Shown here piece after piece: positions 14,826 through 14,831 of a DNA stretch of 14,831 bases. The stretch is from Bacteroidota bacterium. GTDB taxonomy: Bacteria; Bacteroidota; Bacteroidia; Bacteroidales; UBA4417. Every line of letters starts with the position of its first letter. Within the stretch, counting starts at the first letter, position 1. The stretch spans positions 1-14,831 of the forward strand of contig JAIFMH010000300.1 of NCBI GenBank assembly GCA_020048595.1. The letters are read 5' to 3'. Made by a program: the position numbers and the translations under genes. Under the pieces are notes generated by a model that saw nothing but the letters and a program-made list of their open reading frames with translations, had not been told where the DNA came from and searched no databases.

Positions 14826-14831
14826 CATCGT

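Larger units (their letters stand above)
14601..14831. other. purC upstream region
   Basis: 231 bases to the window end with no gene recognised. Apart from a -7-like element and a diverged direct repeat at the far end, the sequence is AT-rich with no strong hairpin. The next gene upstream of purC is outside the window. Confidence 0.5.

Overview
The window reads as a chromosomal segment of a Bacteroidota bacterium, probably Bacteroidales/Marinilabiliales-like; this is an inference from gene content, since no taxonomic marker was searched. The signs are a TonB-dependent receptor with an N-terminal carboxypeptidase-regulatory-like domain, a secreted protein with a type IX secretion (T9SS) C-terminal sorting domain, the long (~317 aa) form of PurC, cinA next to rpmB, A/T-rich leaders without clear Shine-Dalgarno sequences, and several TAnnTTTG-type -7 promoter elements.

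Layout. 1-2480 (-): TonB-dependent outer-membrane receptor, cut by the window start at its C-terminus. 2715-3362 (-): small secreted protein with a carboxypeptidase-regulatory-like fold. 3572-3814 (-): ribosomal protein bL28, with a promoter and a rho-independent terminator. 4006-5241 (-): CinA. 5469-6341 (-): tandem universal stress protein. 6405-7277 (+): uridine-phosphorylase-like nucleoside phosphorylase, divergent from the stress protein. A strong UUCG-capped bidirectional terminator separates it from 7391-8563 (-), a lipoprotein of unknown function. After a 382-base gap, 8946-11162 (+) is a T9SS-exported CotH-type kinase-fold protein with its own terminator. 11413-12435 (+): UbiA-family prenyltransferase behind a leader rich in dyad symmetries. 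12646-13524 (+): SirB1-type transglutaminase-like protein. 13647-14600 (-): PurC.

The genes do not form one pathway. Most look like single-gene transcription units with their own hairpin terminators or promoter-like elements: housekeeping functions (translation, purine synthesis, pyridine nucleotide repair, nucleoside salvage, stress) mixed with envelope proteins. I found no tRNA, rRNA, CRISPR array, transposase, phage gene or defence cassette.

I see no convincing undescribed multi-gene system. The best leads are the surface-exported CotH-like protein, whose substrate is unknown; the hairpin that almost touches the UbiA start codon; the transglutaminase-like protein lacking the usual His; bL28 separated from its usual rpmG/ftsY neighbours; and degenerate short-period repeats in several intergenic gaps.
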